A stretch of 64,000 nt of DNA from Colwellia psychrerythraea (GTDB lineage: Bacteria; Pseudomonadota; Gammaproteobacteria; Enterobacterales; Alteromonadaceae), in assembly GCF_000764225.1 (NCBI RefSeq), contig NZ_JQED01000005.1:1-64000 (forward strand), read 5' to 3'. The position numbers were made by a program, and so were the translations under genes. The notes under the pieces were generated by a model that made no database searches, was not told where the DNA came from, and saw nothing but the letters and a program-made list of their open reading frames with translations. Positions within the stretch are counted from its first letter, which is position 1; every line of letters begins with the position of its first letter. Positions 31,455-43,478 of the stretch are shown one piece after another.

Positions 31455-31488
31455 ACAAAAGGACATACCATAATGGATGTCCTTTTTT
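31455..31488 (+). terminator. Intrinsic terminator after the cold-shock gene
   Basis: AAAAGGACATACC - ATAAT - GGATGTCCTTTTTT: stem with one mismatch and a T6 tail. Confidence 0.85.
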
Positions 31489-31696
31489 GTTGCCTGTTTT
31501 ATAAGTTTTCAAGACTAGAATAGCTCTCCCTCATGTCTTAATTTTCTCTTCGTACGTTTAACTGAATACAACACCGCACTAATAAAAAGTCATAGTATTT
31601 TTTGCTTCTCCCCTATTAAAAGGCTTAGATAAATTAGCGACAATAAGTCAGTCATTTCACATGACAATGGATAATCCGCTCGCTTTCAGGAGACAC

Positions 31697-31734
31697 AAAA
31701 AAGGCCAGTTCCCATCAAAGAACTAGCCCTTTCG
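31697..31734 (-). terminator. Intrinsic terminator after murA
   Basis: AAAAAAGGCCAGTTC at 31697-31711 pairs with GAACTAGCCCTTT at 31720-31732 (one mismatch). The A-run reads as a U-tract on the minus strand, ending the mla-ibaG-murA unit. Confidence 0.75.
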
Positions 31735-31777
31735 ACACTGTCATTGACATGACAATAATTGAAATTATTGCGAAACG

Positions 31778-33052
<1,275 letters not shown>

Positions 33053-33148
33053 TTACTTAAAATGATTAAAAAATATCGAGCCAGTATACACAAAAATGCC
33101 CAGCATTAAAAAACTAGGCATTAATAATACAATTTAGTAACACTATAA

Positions 33149-33412
33149 TTAACTATTAAATAATTTATCGCGTTGCCACTGTGCTTTATTGAATGTTTTC
33201 ACTGTCACCGCGTGAATGGTGCCATCTTTTATAATATCAGATAATGGTTTTAGGACTGCTTGTTGGCGCTTAACACGACTTAATTCATCAAACATATCAC
33301 TTACTGCATTAATTCGGCATTGAGAGCCGTCAAAAACCACATAAACTTCATCAAGTTCAAGGGCATCATTTATTAATTTTTTTACTAATTCTTCAATCTC
33401 GCCAACTTCCAA
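33149..33412 (-). CDS. ibaG: BolA-family protein IbaG
   Basis: 87 residues with the BolA fold: IEELVKKLINDALELDEVYV, SDMFDELSRVKRQQAVLKPL and a terminal IHAVTVKTF. IbaG proteins pair with monothiol glutaredoxin and are linked to iron-sulfur and acid stress. Position between mlaB and murA matches E. coli yrbA/ibaG. Confidence 0.93.
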   Translation of the reverse strand: MEVGEIEELVKKLINDALELDEVYVVFDGSQCRINAVSDMFDELSRVKRQQAVLKPLSDIIKDGTIHAVTVKTFNKAQWQRDKLFNS

Positions 33413-33444
33413 GGGAGTCTCCTTCGTTCGTTTCTTTTAAGATA

Positions 33445-33747
33445 CTAATCACATGTTATAGGTAATAAACCATCAACGCCACTTAAGGTGATCAATTTAG
33501 TTAATTTTTCAGGTATATTGCTAAAGCTTAACTGGCACGAGTGATTTGCAGCCTGCTCTAAAAGATAAAATAACCAAGCAAGTCCAGCTGTATCAGCTTT
33601 ATTAACTTTGCTTAAATCAACGTTAACAGCACCATGAGCAAACCAATTTACATATTCACTATTTTTAATATGCGCAACACTATGTCGGCTCAATTGACCA
33701 GATACGGCTAAGGTACCATGATTAAGAACTATATTCGCTTTGCTCAC
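33445..33747 (-). CDS. mlaB: STAS-domain protein MlaB
   Basis: 100 residues, one STAS domain: VNVDLSKVNKADTAGLAWLFYL, with the Thr/Ala conserved at the loop (ADTAGLA). MlaB binds the ATPase MlaF and stabilises the MlaFEDB complex at the inner membrane. 3 bp after mlaC. Confidence 0.93.
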   Translation of the reverse strand: MSKANIVLNHGTLAVSGQLSRHSVAHIKNSEYVNWFAHGAVNVDLSKVNKADTAGLAWLFYLLEQAANHSCQLSFSNIPEKLTKLITLSGVDGLLPITCD

Positions 33748-33750
33748 TAC

Positions 33751-34521
33751 TTATCCTTGCTGTTCTTGTTTTTCGGATGCAGCTTCATCCTCTACCGAAC
33801 GATTTTTAAAAACAATATCTCGTGTGCTTTTACTTTTTAATAATTCAGTAACGTAAGGCAAGCCTTTTTGCCTGATAATACTACCTAGTTCAGCTTGTTT
33901 GGAATCAAGTAAACTAATCCCTTCTGCTACCATATCAAACGCTTGCCACTGCTTCGTCTTTTTATTCAGCCTAACTTTAAAAGCTACATCAATATTATCT
34001 CTGCCCACCATAATTATGCGCGTATTCACTGCCACTATTTTTTTGCCTGCGAAAGACCTTTGTGGAGCAAACTCCACTGCTTGATTATCATATAGGGTAA
34101 AAACCTGAGCATAAGAGCTTACTAAATATTCACGAAATACTGGCACAAAGGCACGACGTTCGGCATCGGTAGTTTTTCTTAAGTGTTTGCCAATGACTTT
34201 AAAAGCCGAATATTTATAATTGACATAAGGCATCAGTTCTTCTCGAACGATGTTTTTCAATAAATTAGGGTTCTCTTGGATTGCTTGCTGCTCACGGGCA
34301 AAGCGTTTAAAAGTCTGATCTGCTGCACCTTGAACCATTAAGTATGGATTACTTTGATCAACCACTTGCGCTGCAGGTTCACTAGGTAGCTCACTTTCCT
34401 GAGCAGATATTTGCGTTGTTGATGCTTCTCCCTTAGCATAAACACTATGACAAATGCTCAGTGATAGGCCTAAGACTATGCTCAAAATTACATTATTTCT
34501 ACGTGATAAACTTATGCTCAC
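33751..34521 (-). CDS. mlaC: Periplasmic phospholipid carrier MlaC
   Basis: 256 residues with a signal peptide (about 1-29, cut near VYA-KGE). The MlaC/Ttg2D domain has RREELMPYVNYKYSAFKVIGKH-type text (EELMPYVNYKYSA visible), FREYLVSSYAQVFTLYDNQ and FDMVAEGISLL. It shuttles phospholipids between MlaA at the outer membrane and MlaD. The C-terminus is extended relative to E. coli (211) by about 30-45 charged residues. Confidence 0.94.
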   Translation of the reverse strand: MSISLSRRNNVILSIVLGLSLSICHSVYAKGEASTTQISAQESELPSEPAAQVVDQSNPYLMVQGAADQTFKRFAREQQAIQENPNLLKNIVREELMPYVNYKYSAFKVIGKHLRKTTDAERRAFVPVFREYLVSSYAQVFTLYDNQAVEFAPQRSFAGKKIVAVNTRIIMVGRDNIDVAFKVRLNKKTKQWQAFDMVAEGISLLDSKQAELGSIIRQKGLPYVTELLKSKSTRDIVFKNRSVEDEAASEKQEQQG

Positions 34522-34525
34522 CTAT

Positions 34526-34999
34526 TTACTCCTCACCACTTCCTTGGCTAAATAAAAACTGTCCAATCAACTCTTCTAATACTAAAGCCGGTTTAGTATC
34601 TTCGATAAAATCACCTGGTTGTAAAGTATCAACAGACTCATCTACAAATCCAGGTTGTACACCTAAATATTGCTCTCCTAGCAGACCTGCCGTTAATATT
34701 GCGACAGAAGTAGCTTCTGAGAATTTATCGTATTGCGTATATATATCAAGGGTAACTATGGGTGTATAGTCTTCTTCATCCAACGATATATCACTGACTC
34801 GACCAACAACAACCCCGCCAACTTTTATTGGTGAGCGTACTTTTAAGCCACCAATATTATCAAATTTAGCAAAAAGCTGATAACTTTCTCCATTACCACC
34901 AATGCCTGAATCTGCCACTTTAAGTGATAACATCAATAAAGCAGCTAGACCTAATGCGACAAAAAAACCTACCAATAATTCTACTTTCTTAGACACCAT
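34526..34999 (-). CDS. mlaD: MCE-domain protein MlaD
   Basis: About 157 residues from the ATG at 34999 (MVSKKVELLVGFFVALG); the frame is open to 35065 but family members start here. One transmembrane helix and one MCE domain (YQLFAKFDNIGGLKVRSPIKVGGV). It forms a hexameric ring in the periplasm on top of MlaE and channels phospholipid. Ends ELIGQFLFSQGS, a hydrophobic C-terminal helix as in E. coli. Confidence 0.95.
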   Translation of the reverse strand: MVSKKVELLVGFFVALGLAALLMLSLKVADSGIGGNGESYQLFAKFDNIGGLKVRSPIKVGGVVVGRVSDISLDEEDYTPIVTLDIYTQYDKFSEATSVAILTAGLLGEQYLGVQPGFVDESVDTLQPGDFIEDTKPALVLEELIGQFLFSQGSGEE

Positions 35000-35087
35000 G
35001 TCTTCCACCAACGCCTTGTAATAAATAATTAACAAATAAACTTCTAACGAGATAACAATGTGCAATATTTACTTTTATGAGCATAAA

Positions 35088-35864
35088 TTACTTTACGAAC
35101 ATTAATGCTGTTAAAATGAAATCCAAAAATAACACCAGTAATGAAGATTGCACCACAGTTGAGGTAGTCGCTCGACTAATCCCTTCAGAAGTAGGCTCAC
35201 AATCATAGCCTTTGTATACCGCTATCCACATGACAACAAAAGCAAACACAATACTTTTAATAATACCGTTGAGAATATCTTTTTGGAAATCGACCTGATC
35301 CTGCATTACTGACCAAAATGTACCGCCATCAACACCTAACCAATCCACACCAACCAAATGAGCACCAAGAATACCCACCATAGAAAATATAGCCGCTAAC
35401 AAGGGCAAACTAATAAATCCAGCCCAGAAACGTGGTGCAATAACTCTCCTTAACGGGTCAATCGCCATCATTTCTAGGCTTGAGAGTTGCTCAGTCGCTT
35501 TCATTAAGCCTATTTCGGCAGTCAGTGCTGAGCCTGCTCGACCGGCAAATAATAAGGCCGCAACAACAGGACCAAGCTCTCGTAATAATGACAAGGCAAC
35601 CATAGGTCCTAAACTAGCTTCAGCACCATAACCCACCAGTATAGTATAGCCTTGTAACGCCAAAACCATACCAATAAACGTGCCTGATACCATGATAATT
35701 AATAAGGATAAGACACCAACGCTGTATAGCTGCTGCATCAACAAAGGTGTACCTTTTCGCACGTTAGGAATATGCAATAACGCAGAGAACAACAAAATGA
35801 CTGCGCGGCCTAAACCACTTATTATATTGAGCGTTTGCTTCCCTAAAAACTGTATCTGCTGCAC
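35088..35864 (-). CDS. mlaE: ABC permease MlaE
   Basis: 258 residues, polytopic permease of the MlaE family with [20 protein letters not shown] and the [17 protein letters not shown] coupling region, then [14 protein letters not shown]. It is the inner-membrane core of the MlaFEDB phospholipid transporter. Located between mlaF and mlaD. Confidence 0.96.
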   Translation of the reverse strand: MQQIQFLGKQTLNIISGLGRAVILLFSALLHIPNVRKGTPLLMQQLYSVGVLSLLIIMVSGTFIGMVLALQGYTILVGYGAEASLGPMVALSLLRELGPVVAALLFAGRAGSALTAEIGLMKATEQLSSLEMMAIDPLRRVIAPRFWAGFISLPLLAAIFSMVGILGAHLVGVDWLGVDGGTFWSVMQDQVDFQKDILNGIIKSIVFAFVVMWIAVYKGYDCEPTSEGISRATTSTVVQSSLLVLFLDFILTALMFVK

Positions 35865-35890
35865 TATTTTCCGCCTTGAAACTGATTCAT

Positions 35891-36721
35891 TTAGTTAACT
35901 CTGTTTGACGATATTTTAATAAGTTCATCACGATAGGCTGGTGCTTCATAATGGAAAGGCACAGCACCATCAGCTTCACCTTGAATAAACTGCTGGACCA
36001 GCGGAGAACTATCTTGGCGAATTTGCTCGGGTGTTCCGTGACCAATAATTTTCTTTTCCGCAACAATATAAATATAATCTGCGATGCTCATCACTTCAGG
36101 AACATCATGTGAAACCACGATTGATGTTAACCCTAAGGCATCACTTAACGAACGTATTAATCGGACAATAACGCCCATAGATATAGGGTCTTGGCCAGCA
36201 AAAGGTTCGTCGTACAAAATAAGTTCAGGATCTAATGCTATCGCCCTTGCTAGTGCAACCCGACGAGCCATTCCCCCAGAAAGTTCGCTGGGTTGTAAAT
36301 GCCTAGCACCTCGCAAACCAACGGCTTCAAGTTTCATCAAAACAATTTTTTCTATAATCTCTTCACTTAATTGCGTGTGCTCTCTGATAGGAAATGCGAT
36401 GTTATCGTAAACACTCATTTCAGTGAATAATGCACCACTTTGAAAGAGCATACTCATATCTTTACGGACTTCATATAGATCAGCCCGTGATAGTAAGGGA
36501 ATATTTTTCCCTGCAAACAGTATATTGCCACTTTCAGGCTTTATTTGCCCACCAATCAAGCGAAGTAAGGTGGTTTTACCTATACCACTTGGTCCCATAA
36601 TAGCGGTAACTTTTCCTTGAGGTATGGATAAACTGATATCATCATAAATCACCCTTTCACCTCGTTTAAAGGTCAGGTTTTCAATTTCAACCAAATTTGC
36701 TTCAAGTGCAGGATTTGTCAT
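35891..36721 (-). CDS. mlaF: ABC ATPase MlaF
   Basis: 276 residues. Walker [15 protein letters not shown], signature [14 protein letters not shown], Walker [16 protein letters not shown]-loop VVSHDVPEV. It powers MlaFEDB. First gene of the minus-strand Mla operon, divergent from yrbG across about 265 bp that should hold both promoters. Confidence 0.96.
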   Translation of the reverse strand: MTNPALEANLVEIENLTFKRGERVIYDDISLSIPQGKVTAIMGPSGIGKTTLLRLIGGQIKPESGNILFAGKNIPLLSRADLYEVRKDMSMLFQSGALFTEMSVYDNIAFPIREHTQLSEEIIEKIVLMKLEAVGLRGARHLQPSELSGGMARRVALARAIALDPELILYDEPFAGQDPISMGVIVRLIRSLSDALGLTSIVVSHDVPEVMSIADYIYIVAEKKIIGHGTPEQIRQDSSPLVQQFIQGEADGAVPFHYEAPAYRDELIKISSNRVN

Positions 36722-36987
36722 GATTCAACGTCACTGTTTTTTATTGTCTAAATCTATAATAAGAATTCTTTTGATAGGAGGGATTTTACCTGAGCAGTAA
36801 CAATTCTTCATTAGAAATAAACCAATAACAGCGCAATAAATGTAAAATTCCAAGGTTAAATTGTAAGAAAGTGATCGTTTTTGCTTAAAAGTAAGACAAA
36901 AGAATATTTTTTTTGTTCTAGTGACAATATTTACTTCTTTTTTGCTCAACAACCAGCGACAATTTACTCTTAACCTTGGAGTCATTA

Positions 36988-37971
36988 ATGCTAGAACAAA
37001 TTTTTATATTACTCATTGCCCTTGTTGCTTTAGTTTGGAGTGCCGATAAGTTCGTTTTTGGCGCATCTTCATTAGCAAGAAACTTAGGTATTTCACCAAT
37101 GATAATTGGTCTAACTATCGTTGCTATGGGTTCTTCAGCACCTGAAATGATGGTGGCAGGAACAGCATCAATGCAAGGAAATCCCGATACAGCAATAGGG
37201 AATGCTATTGGATCAAATATTACTAATATTGCCTTGGTTCTTGGTATTACCGCGTTACTGCAACCACTAACCGTTTCTTCGCAAACGATAAAACGCGAAA
37301 TCCCTCTTATTCTAGCCGTCACCGCTTTAGGCTATTGGTTACTTATTGATAATCACTTTAGCTTTATTGAAGGTATGCTCTTAATGGCTGGCTTTGCCAT
37401 TTATATTATTACTCTACTCGTTATTACACTGAAGAAAACAAAAGGTAAACCTAGTGATGATCCATTAATTATTGAAGCGGAACAAGATGTTGCCCCTGCA
37501 GTCAGTATGAAGCTATCATTAATTTGGCTTAGTGTTGGTATCATTTTATTACCATTAAGCGCGAGCTTTTTAGTTGATTCTTCGGTATATATTGCAAAAG
37601 CTTATGGCATTAGCGATTTGGTTATAGGATTAACTATTATTGCAATTGGTACCAGCTTGCCAGAGCTAGCAGCAAGCATTATGAGTATTATCAAAAAAGA
37701 AGATGATTTAGCATTAGGTAATATAATAGGGTCAAATATTTTTAATATTCTAGCCGTCTTGCCGCTAGCAGGCTTAATAGCCCCGGGTAATATTGACGCA
37801 TTAGCTGCAAGTCGAGATGCGCCTTATATGTTAGGCGTGACGTTATTGTTGTTTATTTTATGTTTTAGCCGTCGTTTAGGCGCATTTAGAATCACTCGTG
37901 CCAAAGGCATGCTATTACTGTTAAGCTTTATTGCTTATCAAGTATTACTTTTTAGTCAATTGTCATCATAA
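36988..37971 (+). CDS. yrbG: Ca2+/Na+ antiporter, YrbG family
   Basis: 327 residues from the ATG at 36988, 7 nt after TTGGAG; a TTG at 36976 is in frame but less likely. Two inverted cation-exchanger repeats, each with its acidic alpha motif: MGSSAPEMMVA and IGTSLPELAAS. About ten hydrophobic segments. First gene of the kds-lpt string as in E. coli. Confidence 0.93.
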   Translation: MLEQIFILLIALVALVWSADKFVFGASSLARNLGISPMIIGLTIVAMGSSAPEMMVAGTASMQGNPDTAIGNAIGSNITNIALVLGITALLQPLTVSSQTIKREIPLILAVTALGYWLLIDNHFSFIEGMLLMAGFAIYIITLLVITLKKTKGKPSDDPLIIEAEQDVAPAVSMKLSLIWLSVGIILLPLSASFLVDSSVYIAKAYGISDLVIGLTIIAIGTSLPELAASIMSIIKKEDDLALGNIIGSNIFNILAVLPLAGLIAPGNIDALAASRDAPYMLGVTLLLFILCFSRRLGAFRITRAKGMLLLLSFIAYQVLLFSQLSS

Positions 37972-37993
37972 AGGCTGATATTAATTAATCATT

Positions 37994-38959
37994 ATGAAAA
38001 ACTTCAAACAGTTAGCAAAAAACGTTATTGAGATTGAACAGCAAGCAATTGCTGAACTAATAGAATTTGTAGATGATAATTTTGAGCTTGCCTGTCAACT
38101 CATGTTTCATTGTACAGGCCGTGTGATTGTTATTGGCATGGGGAAATCTGGTCATATTGGCGGTAAAATTGCTGCCACGCTCGCAAGTACTGGCACCCCA
38201 TCATTTTTTGTTCATCCTGGTGAAGCCAGTCATGGCGATCTCGGCATGGTCACTAGTAATGACGTCGTGTTAACCATTTCTAACTCTGGTGAAACCAGTG
38301 AAGTACTTGCTATTATTCCAGTGATAAAGCGCATCGGTGCTAAATTAATATCCATGACGGGGAATACTGAGTCGACTTTAGCGAAATTAGCCGATACTCA
38401 TATTTGTATTAAAGTATCAGCTGAAGCGTGTCCACTTGGATTAGCGCCAACCTCAAGTACGACAGCAACGCTTGTCATGGGTGATGCTTTAGCCGTCGCT
38501 CTGCTCAATGCGCGTGATTTTACTGCCGAAGATTTCGCTTTATCCCACCCTGGAGGTAGCCTTGGTAAGCGGTTGTTACTTCGTCTAAATGATATTATGC
38601 ATCAAGGCGATCGTGTTCCTATCATTTCAGAAAGTGCCCTGATCAAAGATGCTTTAGTTGAAATGTCCTTAAAAGGCCTGGGCATGACTGCTATAGTTAA
38701 TGAGCAACAACACCTAGTTGGTTTATTCACGGATGGCGATCTTCGCAGGGTATTAGATAATAGAATAGATATCCATAGTGAATGTATTAACACGGTAATG
38801 ACCCATAACCCTAGTGTTGCGCAAAGTGATATGTTGGCAGCACAGGCACTAAAAATAATGGAAGATAAAAAGATAAACGGTTTAATTATTATCGATAGCA
38901 ATAATAAACCCGTAGGTGCAATGAATATGCACGACTTCCTAAGTTCTGGAGTGCTTTAA
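37994..38959 (+). CDS. kdsD: Arabinose-5-phosphate isomerase KdsD
   Basis: 321 residues. It makes arabinose-5-phosphate from ribulose-5-phosphate for Kdo synthesis. SIS domain at about 40-180 (VIVIGMGKSGHIGGKIAATLASTG in parts, PGEASHGDLGM, SNSGETSE) and two CBS domains at about 205-321. TAATG overlap of one base with kdsC implies coupling. Confidence 0.96.
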   Translation: MKNFKQLAKNVIEIEQQAIAELIEFVDDNFELACQLMFHCTGRVIVIGMGKSGHIGGKIAATLASTGTPSFFVHPGEASHGDLGMVTSNDVVLTISNSGETSEVLAIIPVIKRIGAKLISMTGNTESTLAKLADTHICIKVSAEACPLGLAPTSSTTATLVMGDALAVALLNARDFTAEDFALSHPGGSLGKRLLLRLNDIMHQGDRVPIISESALIKDALVEMSLKGLGMTAIVNEQQHLVGLFTDGDLRRVLDNRIDIHSECINTVMTHNPSVAQSDMLAAQALKIMEDKKINGLIIIDSNNKPVGAMNMHDFLSSGVL

Positions 38960-39504
38960 TGAATACTCTTTATGGTAATGTAGAAAGTCATATTTTAATA
39001 AAAGCAAAGCAAATAAAGCTATTGGTTTGTGATGTTGATGGTGTATTTTCCGACGGAAGAATATATTTAGGTAATGATGGTGAAGAATTAAAAGCTTTTC
39101 ATACCAAAGATGGCTTTGGTATAAAAGCCCTAGGTGCCAGTGGCGTCGATGTGGCAATTATTACGGGAAGAAATTCAGCTATTGTCGCAAATCGCATGAA
39201 GGCATTAAACGTTGCACATATTATTCAAGGACAAGAGGATAAATTACCGGCCTTAATTGATTTAATTGAACAATTAGGCATTACTATTGAAGAGGTAGCT
39301 TACATTGGTGATGATGTACCTGATTTACCCTGTATTAAAGCCGTTGGCTTAGGTATTAGTGTCTGTGATGGGCATCCCTTAGTTCTTGAAGCTGCCGATT
39401 ATGCTACTTTTACTCGAGGTGGTTTTGGCGCGGTACGAGAGACATGTGATTTGATCATGCAAAGCCAAAACACCTTAGATAATGCATCAGGCGCAAGTAT
39501 ATGA
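38959..39504 (+). CDS. kdsC: 3-deoxy-D-manno-octulosonate 8-phosphate phosphatase KdsC
   Basis: 181 residues, HAD-family phosphatase releasing Kdo from Kdo-8-phosphate. HAD motif I is CDVDGVFSDGRIYLG, motif II ITGRNS, and motif IV AYIGDDVPDLP. It overlaps kdsD by one base and lptC by four (ATGA). Confidence 0.96.
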   Translation: MNTLYGNVESHILIKAKQIKLLVCDVDGVFSDGRIYLGNDGEELKAFHTKDGFGIKALGASGVDVAIITGRNSAIVANRMKALNVAHIIQGQEDKLPALIDLIEQLGITIEEVAYIGDDVPDLPCIKAVGLGISVCDGHPLVLEAADYATFTRGGFGAVRETCDLIMQSQNTLDNASGASI

Positions 39505-40070
39505 ACCGATTAAATAGCCTAGCGCTATTTGTCTTACTGCTTAGTGCGCTAATTTATGGCATTATTGAATGGCGTAGTGCATCAATAGAGCAAGATACTT
39601 TAATTGTTGATGAACAACGCCCTGATTTTATTGCTGAGCAGCTACAAAGTAAAATTTTTAGCGACTTAGGGCAACTTTCCCACACCATTAAAGCGGAAAG
39701 AATGGAACACTATTCTGATTTAGAAGTCAGTTATTTTGAATTGCCAAATTACACGTTATACCCGCAAAAGAAAGGTCAACCATGGAAGGTCAGTGCGCAA
39801 GAAGCGACACTTTATAAAGACAACCGTGTAGAGCTAAAGAATCAAGTACGTATTAAAGCGACAGAAATTAACAGCTTAATAAAAGAGATTCACTGTAAAA
39901 CAATAGCATTAGATTTAAAAACCAATATCATTAGTTCAGAGCAAGCAGTTGTTGTGGTCGGAAAAGATTTCACCATGTATGGCTCAGGATTAATTATAGA
40001 TTTAAACACTAAACAAATGACCCTAACCCAGCATGAACGTACTATTTATAAAAAACATGATGAAAGCTAA
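39501..40070 (+). CDS. lptC: LPS export protein LptC
   Basis: 189 residues, one N-terminal membrane anchor (about 5-22) and a periplasmic beta-jellyroll (YTLYPQKKGQPWKVSAQEA, IIDLNTKQMTL). It links LptB2FG to LptA. Overlaps kdsC by four bases and lptA by about 14. Confidence 0.93.
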   Translation: MNRLNSLALFVLLLSALIYGIIEWRSASIEQDTLIVDEQRPDFIAEQLQSKIFSDLGQLSHTIKAERMEHYSDLEVSYFELPNYTLYPQKKGQPWKVSAQEATLYKDNRVELKNQVRIKATEINSLIKEIHCKTIALDLKTNIISSEQAVVVVGKDFTMYGSGLIIDLNTKQMTLTQHERTIYKKHDES

Positions 40071-40695
40071 TCTAAGCCGTATTACCTTCAAACGTAGTAC
40101 TCTCAAACATAATACAGTAAAAGTATTAGCGCTAACTTGTAGCCTATTTCTTTCCAGCACTACTTTTGCTGATAAAACAGACTTAGAACAAGAGATCACT
40201 ATTAAATCTCAGCGACAAGCTGCGGATCTTAAAAATAAAATAGCGAGCTATTTAGACAACGTAAGTATTCGCCAAGGTTCCATTTCAATTACTGCGGATA
40301 TCGTTAAAGTCTTTAGCCAAGTCGACAAAAATAACGGTGAGAAAAATGATACTTATTTAGCAAAAGGCAAACCTGCTATATTTGAGCAACAGCTTGAAGA
40401 TGGTAGCTTTATCACTTTGCAAGCAGATGAAATCACTTATAACCCTAACTCAAATACAATTACTATTTCTGGTAACGCACTAGTCAAGCAAGCAGGTAGT
40501 GAAGTCAGTGGTAATGAAATAACTTATAATACCTTAAGTGAAAAACTAGAAGCACAAAGCGCAAATAATCAGTCGGTTACCACCATACTACAACCAACAA
40601 TCCTCAAGAAACAAAAAGAGACTTACGAAGAGTCTAAAGAAGAAAAACCAACAGATAAAGTGATAGAGAAAGAAGGCGACAGTAGTGACAACTAA
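40057..40695 (+). CDS. lptA: LPS transport periplasmic protein LptA
   Basis: About 212 residues. Two adjacent ATG codons (40057, 40060) near the lptC stop are the likely starts; the signal peptide ends near TTFA-DKT. OstA-like jellyroll at about 45-170 ([32 protein letters not shown]). The C-terminus is a charged Glu/Lys tail. It polymerises into the periplasmic LPS bridge. Confidence 0.94.
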   Translation: MMKANLSRITFKRSTLKHNTVKVLALTCSLFLSSTTFADKTDLEQEITIKSQRQAADLKNKIASYLDNVSIRQGSISITADIVKVFSQVDKNNGEKNDTYLAKGKPAIFEQQLEDGSFITLQADEITYNPNSNTITISGNALVKQAGSEVSGNEITYNTLSEKLEAQSANNQSVTTILQPTILKKQKETYEESKEEKPTDKVIEKEGDSSDN

Positions 40696-41440
40696 TGCAA
40701 AAAACGCAGCGCCTGTGAATACGCTGATCGCTGATGGTTTATCAAAGTCATATAAAAGCAGACAAGTCGTTAAAAATGTTAGTTTGCAAGTTAATGCGGG
40801 GCAAATAGTCGGCTTGTTAGGGCCAAATGGTGCAGGCAAAACGACTTCATTTTATATGATCGTAGGCTTAGTCCCTAATGATAACGGCCATATCAAACTC
40901 AATGGGCAAGATTTAACATTGGCTCCTATGCATGAAAGAGCACGCAGTGGTATTGGTTATTTACCCCAGGAAGCATCTATTTTTAGAAAGCTCACCGTGA
41001 CAGATAATATCATGGCGATATTACAAACACGCAAAGAGCTCAATGATGCTCAGCGCGCTGAAAAACTAGAACATTTATTAGAAGAGTTTCATATTTGTCA
41101 TATCAAAGATAATACAGGTATGAGCCTATCAGGTGGTGAAAGGCGTAGAGTTGAAATAGCTCGAGCGCTTGCTGCAGATCCACAATTTATATTATTAGAT
41201 GAACCCTTTGCCGGCGTCGATCCTATTTCGGTTGGCGACATTAAAAAAATCATCTTACACTTAAAGCAACGCGGCATAGGTATATTAATCACAGACCATA
41301 ATGTTAGAGAAACACTGGACGTTTGTGAACATGCTTATATCGTTAGCCACGGTGAAATTATTGCACAAGGTAATGCAGATCAAATTCTTGCTAATCAAAA
41401 AGTCAGAGATGTATACCTTGGCGAACAATTCACGCTATAG
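40685..41440 (+). CDS. lptB: LPS export ABC ATPase LptB
   Basis: 251 residues from a GTG that overlaps lptA by 11 bases, 6-7 nt after GAAGG. Walker [16 protein letters not shown], signature [14 protein letters not shown], Walker [15 protein letters not shown]-loop [11 protein letters not shown]. It forms LptB2FG. About ten N-terminal residues more than E. coli LptB (241). Confidence 0.97.
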   Translation: MTTNAKNAAPVNTLIADGLSKSYKSRQVVKNVSLQVNAGQIVGLLGPNGAGKTTSFYMIVGLVPNDNGHIKLNGQDLTLAPMHERARSGIGYLPQEASIFRKLTVTDNIMAILQTRKELNDAQRAEKLEHLLEEFHICHIKDNTGMSLSGGERRRVEIARALAADPQFILLDEPFAGVDPISVGDIKKIILHLKQRGIGILITDHNVRETLDVCEHAYIVSHGEIIAQGNADQILANQKVRDVYLGEQFTL

Positions 41441-41546
41441 TAAAGCAATAGGTTAGAAAATCTAACCGGAATACTTAATTGCAAATTTAGTTATACATTG
41501 TAAAACGTAATTGTCAGAATAATATATAGGAAATCACATAACCTAG

Positions 41547-43064
41547 ATGCGCCCTACACTACAACTCCGTATTGGACAACACTTAACGATGACCCCACAG
41601 TTGCAACAAGCGATTAAGCTATTGCAATTATCTACGCTGGAGTTACAACAAGAAATTCAAGAAGTTTTAGAAAGCAACCCATTACTTGAACTTGATGAAA
41701 AAGCCCAAGGTGACAGTGCGAGCGAACAAAATAATCTTGAAGAAGCCTACTCGTCCAAAAGTAATGAAGAAAAAGCTGATCCACCTACAAGTGATGGAAG
41801 TGAAGAGCAGCTAGCGACTATTGATGAAATCAGTACAACAGAAGCGATGGAAAAAAGTGACATACCTGAAGAGCTGAATATTGATACTACCTGGGAAGAA
41901 AGTTACAGTGCAGGCGTATCCAATACCGGCGCAGTAAATACTCCTGCTGATGACTTTACTTATCAAGGTGAAACGACCGACTCTATTCAAGATCATTTAT
42001 TATGGCAAATGGAGTTAACCCCTTTTAGCGATACTGATAAAACCATCGCCATTGCTATTATTGAAGCAGTTGATGATGCTGGTTATTTAACAGTATCACC
42101 AGAAGACATCTTAGAAAGTGTTGGAACTGAAGACCTTGAGCTAGATGAAATAGAAGCTGTTTTAAAACGTATTAATATGTTCGACCCTATTGGTGTCGCT
42201 GCACGCTCAATACCTGATTGTTTGCTGATTCAATTAAATCAATTTAGTGCTGATACCCCTTACTTAGAAGAAAGTAAATTAATAATAAATAATCATATTG
42301 ATTTATTAGGGAATCGTGATTATCGCCAGTTAATGCGTAAAACCAAATTGAAAGAAGATCAACTACGTGAGGTAATGCGTTTAATTCAGAGCTTAAATCC
42401 TCGACCTGGGGACACAGTTATTAAAGGCGATGATCAGTATGTCATCCCTGATGTCACTGTTGAGAAAAAAAATGGCCGCTGGGTAGTTGAATTAAATTCG
42501 GATACCGCACCAAAGTTATCTATCAATCAGCAGTATGCTGCAATGTCTAAAACCATGAAATCATCAACTGATGATGGACAGTTTATAAGAGCCAACTTGC
42601 AAGAAGCAAAATGGTTTATAAAGAGCTTAGAGTCTCGCAATGATACTTTACTTAAAGTATCTAACTGCATCGTTCAACGCCAACAAGGGTTTTTAGAGCA
42701 TGGCGCAGAAGCCATGCGTCCTATGGTTCTTAATGATATAGCTGAAGCAGTTGATATGCACGAATCAACCATCTCACGTGTTACCACCCAAAAGTATATG
42801 CATACACCAAGAGGTATCTTCGAATTGAAGTACTTCTTCTCTAGTCATGTCAGTACAGAAAATGGAGGCGAGTGCTCTTCTACAGCAATTCGCTCATTAA
42901 TTAAAAAGCTTATCTTGGCGGAAACACCTGCTAAACCGTTGAGCGACAGTAAAATGGCTGATTTATTAGCTGAGCAGGGAATAAAAGTGGCACGACGTAC
43001 AATCGCCAAATATCGAGAATCATTAGCGATACCACCGTCAAATCAACGTAAGAGTTTACTTTAG
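41547..43064 (+). CDS. rpoN: RNA polymerase sigma-54 factor RpoN
   Basis: 505 residues. Region I is Gln/Leu-rich ([19 protein letters not shown]), region II is an acidic linker at about 50-150, the core-binding domain follows, and the C-terminal RpoN box reads [10 protein letters not shown]. It directs enhancer-dependent transcription. A small stem GGTTAGA-AAA-TCTAACC at 41451-41467 lies between lptB and rpoN. Gene order lptB-rpoN-hpf-ptsN-rapZ-ptsO is as in E. coli. Confidence 0.97.
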   Translation: MRPTLQLRIGQHLTMTPQLQQAIKLLQLSTLELQQEIQEVLESNPLLELDEKAQGDSASEQNNLEEAYSSKSNEEKADPPTSDGSEEQLATIDEISTTEAMEKSDIPEELNIDTTWEESYSAGVSNTGAVNTPADDFTYQGETTDSIQDHLLWQMELTPFSDTDKTIAIAIIEAVDDAGYLTVSPEDILESVGTEDLELDEIEAVLKRINMFDPIGVAARSIPDCLLIQLNQFSADTPYLEESKLIINNHIDLLGNRDYRQLMRKTKLKEDQLREVMRLIQSLNPRPGDTVIKGDDQYVIPDVTVEKKNGRWVVELNSDTAPKLSINQQYAAMSKTMKSSTDDGQFIRANLQEAKWFIKSLESRNDTLLKVSNCIVQRQQGFLEHGAEAMRPMVLNDIAEAVDMHESTISRVTTQKYMHTPRGIFELKYFFSSHVSTENGGECSSTAIRSLIKKLILAETPAKPLSDSKMADLLAEQGIKVARRTIAKYRESLAIPPSNQRKSLL

Positions 43065-43090
43065 AAAACTACAATAAAAGGATCATGTTT

Positions 43091-43378
43091 ATGCAAATTA
43101 ATCTTTCAGGACACCATGTTGAAGTGACCAGTTCACTACGTGAATATGTCGATACAAAGTTTTCAAAATTAACACGACATTTTGAGCATATTAATAATGT
43201 TCATGTAGTACTTACCGTAGAAAAGTTAAACCAAAAAGCTGAAGCTAATGTTCATATGAATGGCAGTGAAGTATTTGCTTCTGCAGTAAACGCCGATATG
43301 TATGCTTCTATTGATACTTTAGTTGATAAACTCGATAGACAGATCCTTAAATATAAAGGCAAAGTATCTCAGCATTAA
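43091..43378 (+). CDS. hpf: Ribosome hibernation promoting factor HPF
   Basis: 95 residues (short HPF) from the ATG at 43091, 8 nt after AAAGGA; an ATG at 43085 is only 2 nt from it. QINLSGHHVEVTSSLREYV and DMYASIDTLVDKLDRQ are family text. It binds the 30S decoding region and promotes 100S dimers in stationary phase. Confidence 0.95.
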   Translation: MQINLSGHHVEVTSSLREYVDTKFSKLTRHFEHINNVHVVLTVEKLNQKAEANVHMNGSEVFASAVNADMYASIDTLVDKLDRQILKYKGKVSQH

Positions 43379-43478
43379 ACTGGGTTAGATCGCTTTAAAG
43401 TAATTAAAGCATGTTAGAGCAGGCGTCCTAAGCTAAATGACTTAGCCTATGTGGCGCCTACAAACCATTTACACGATT

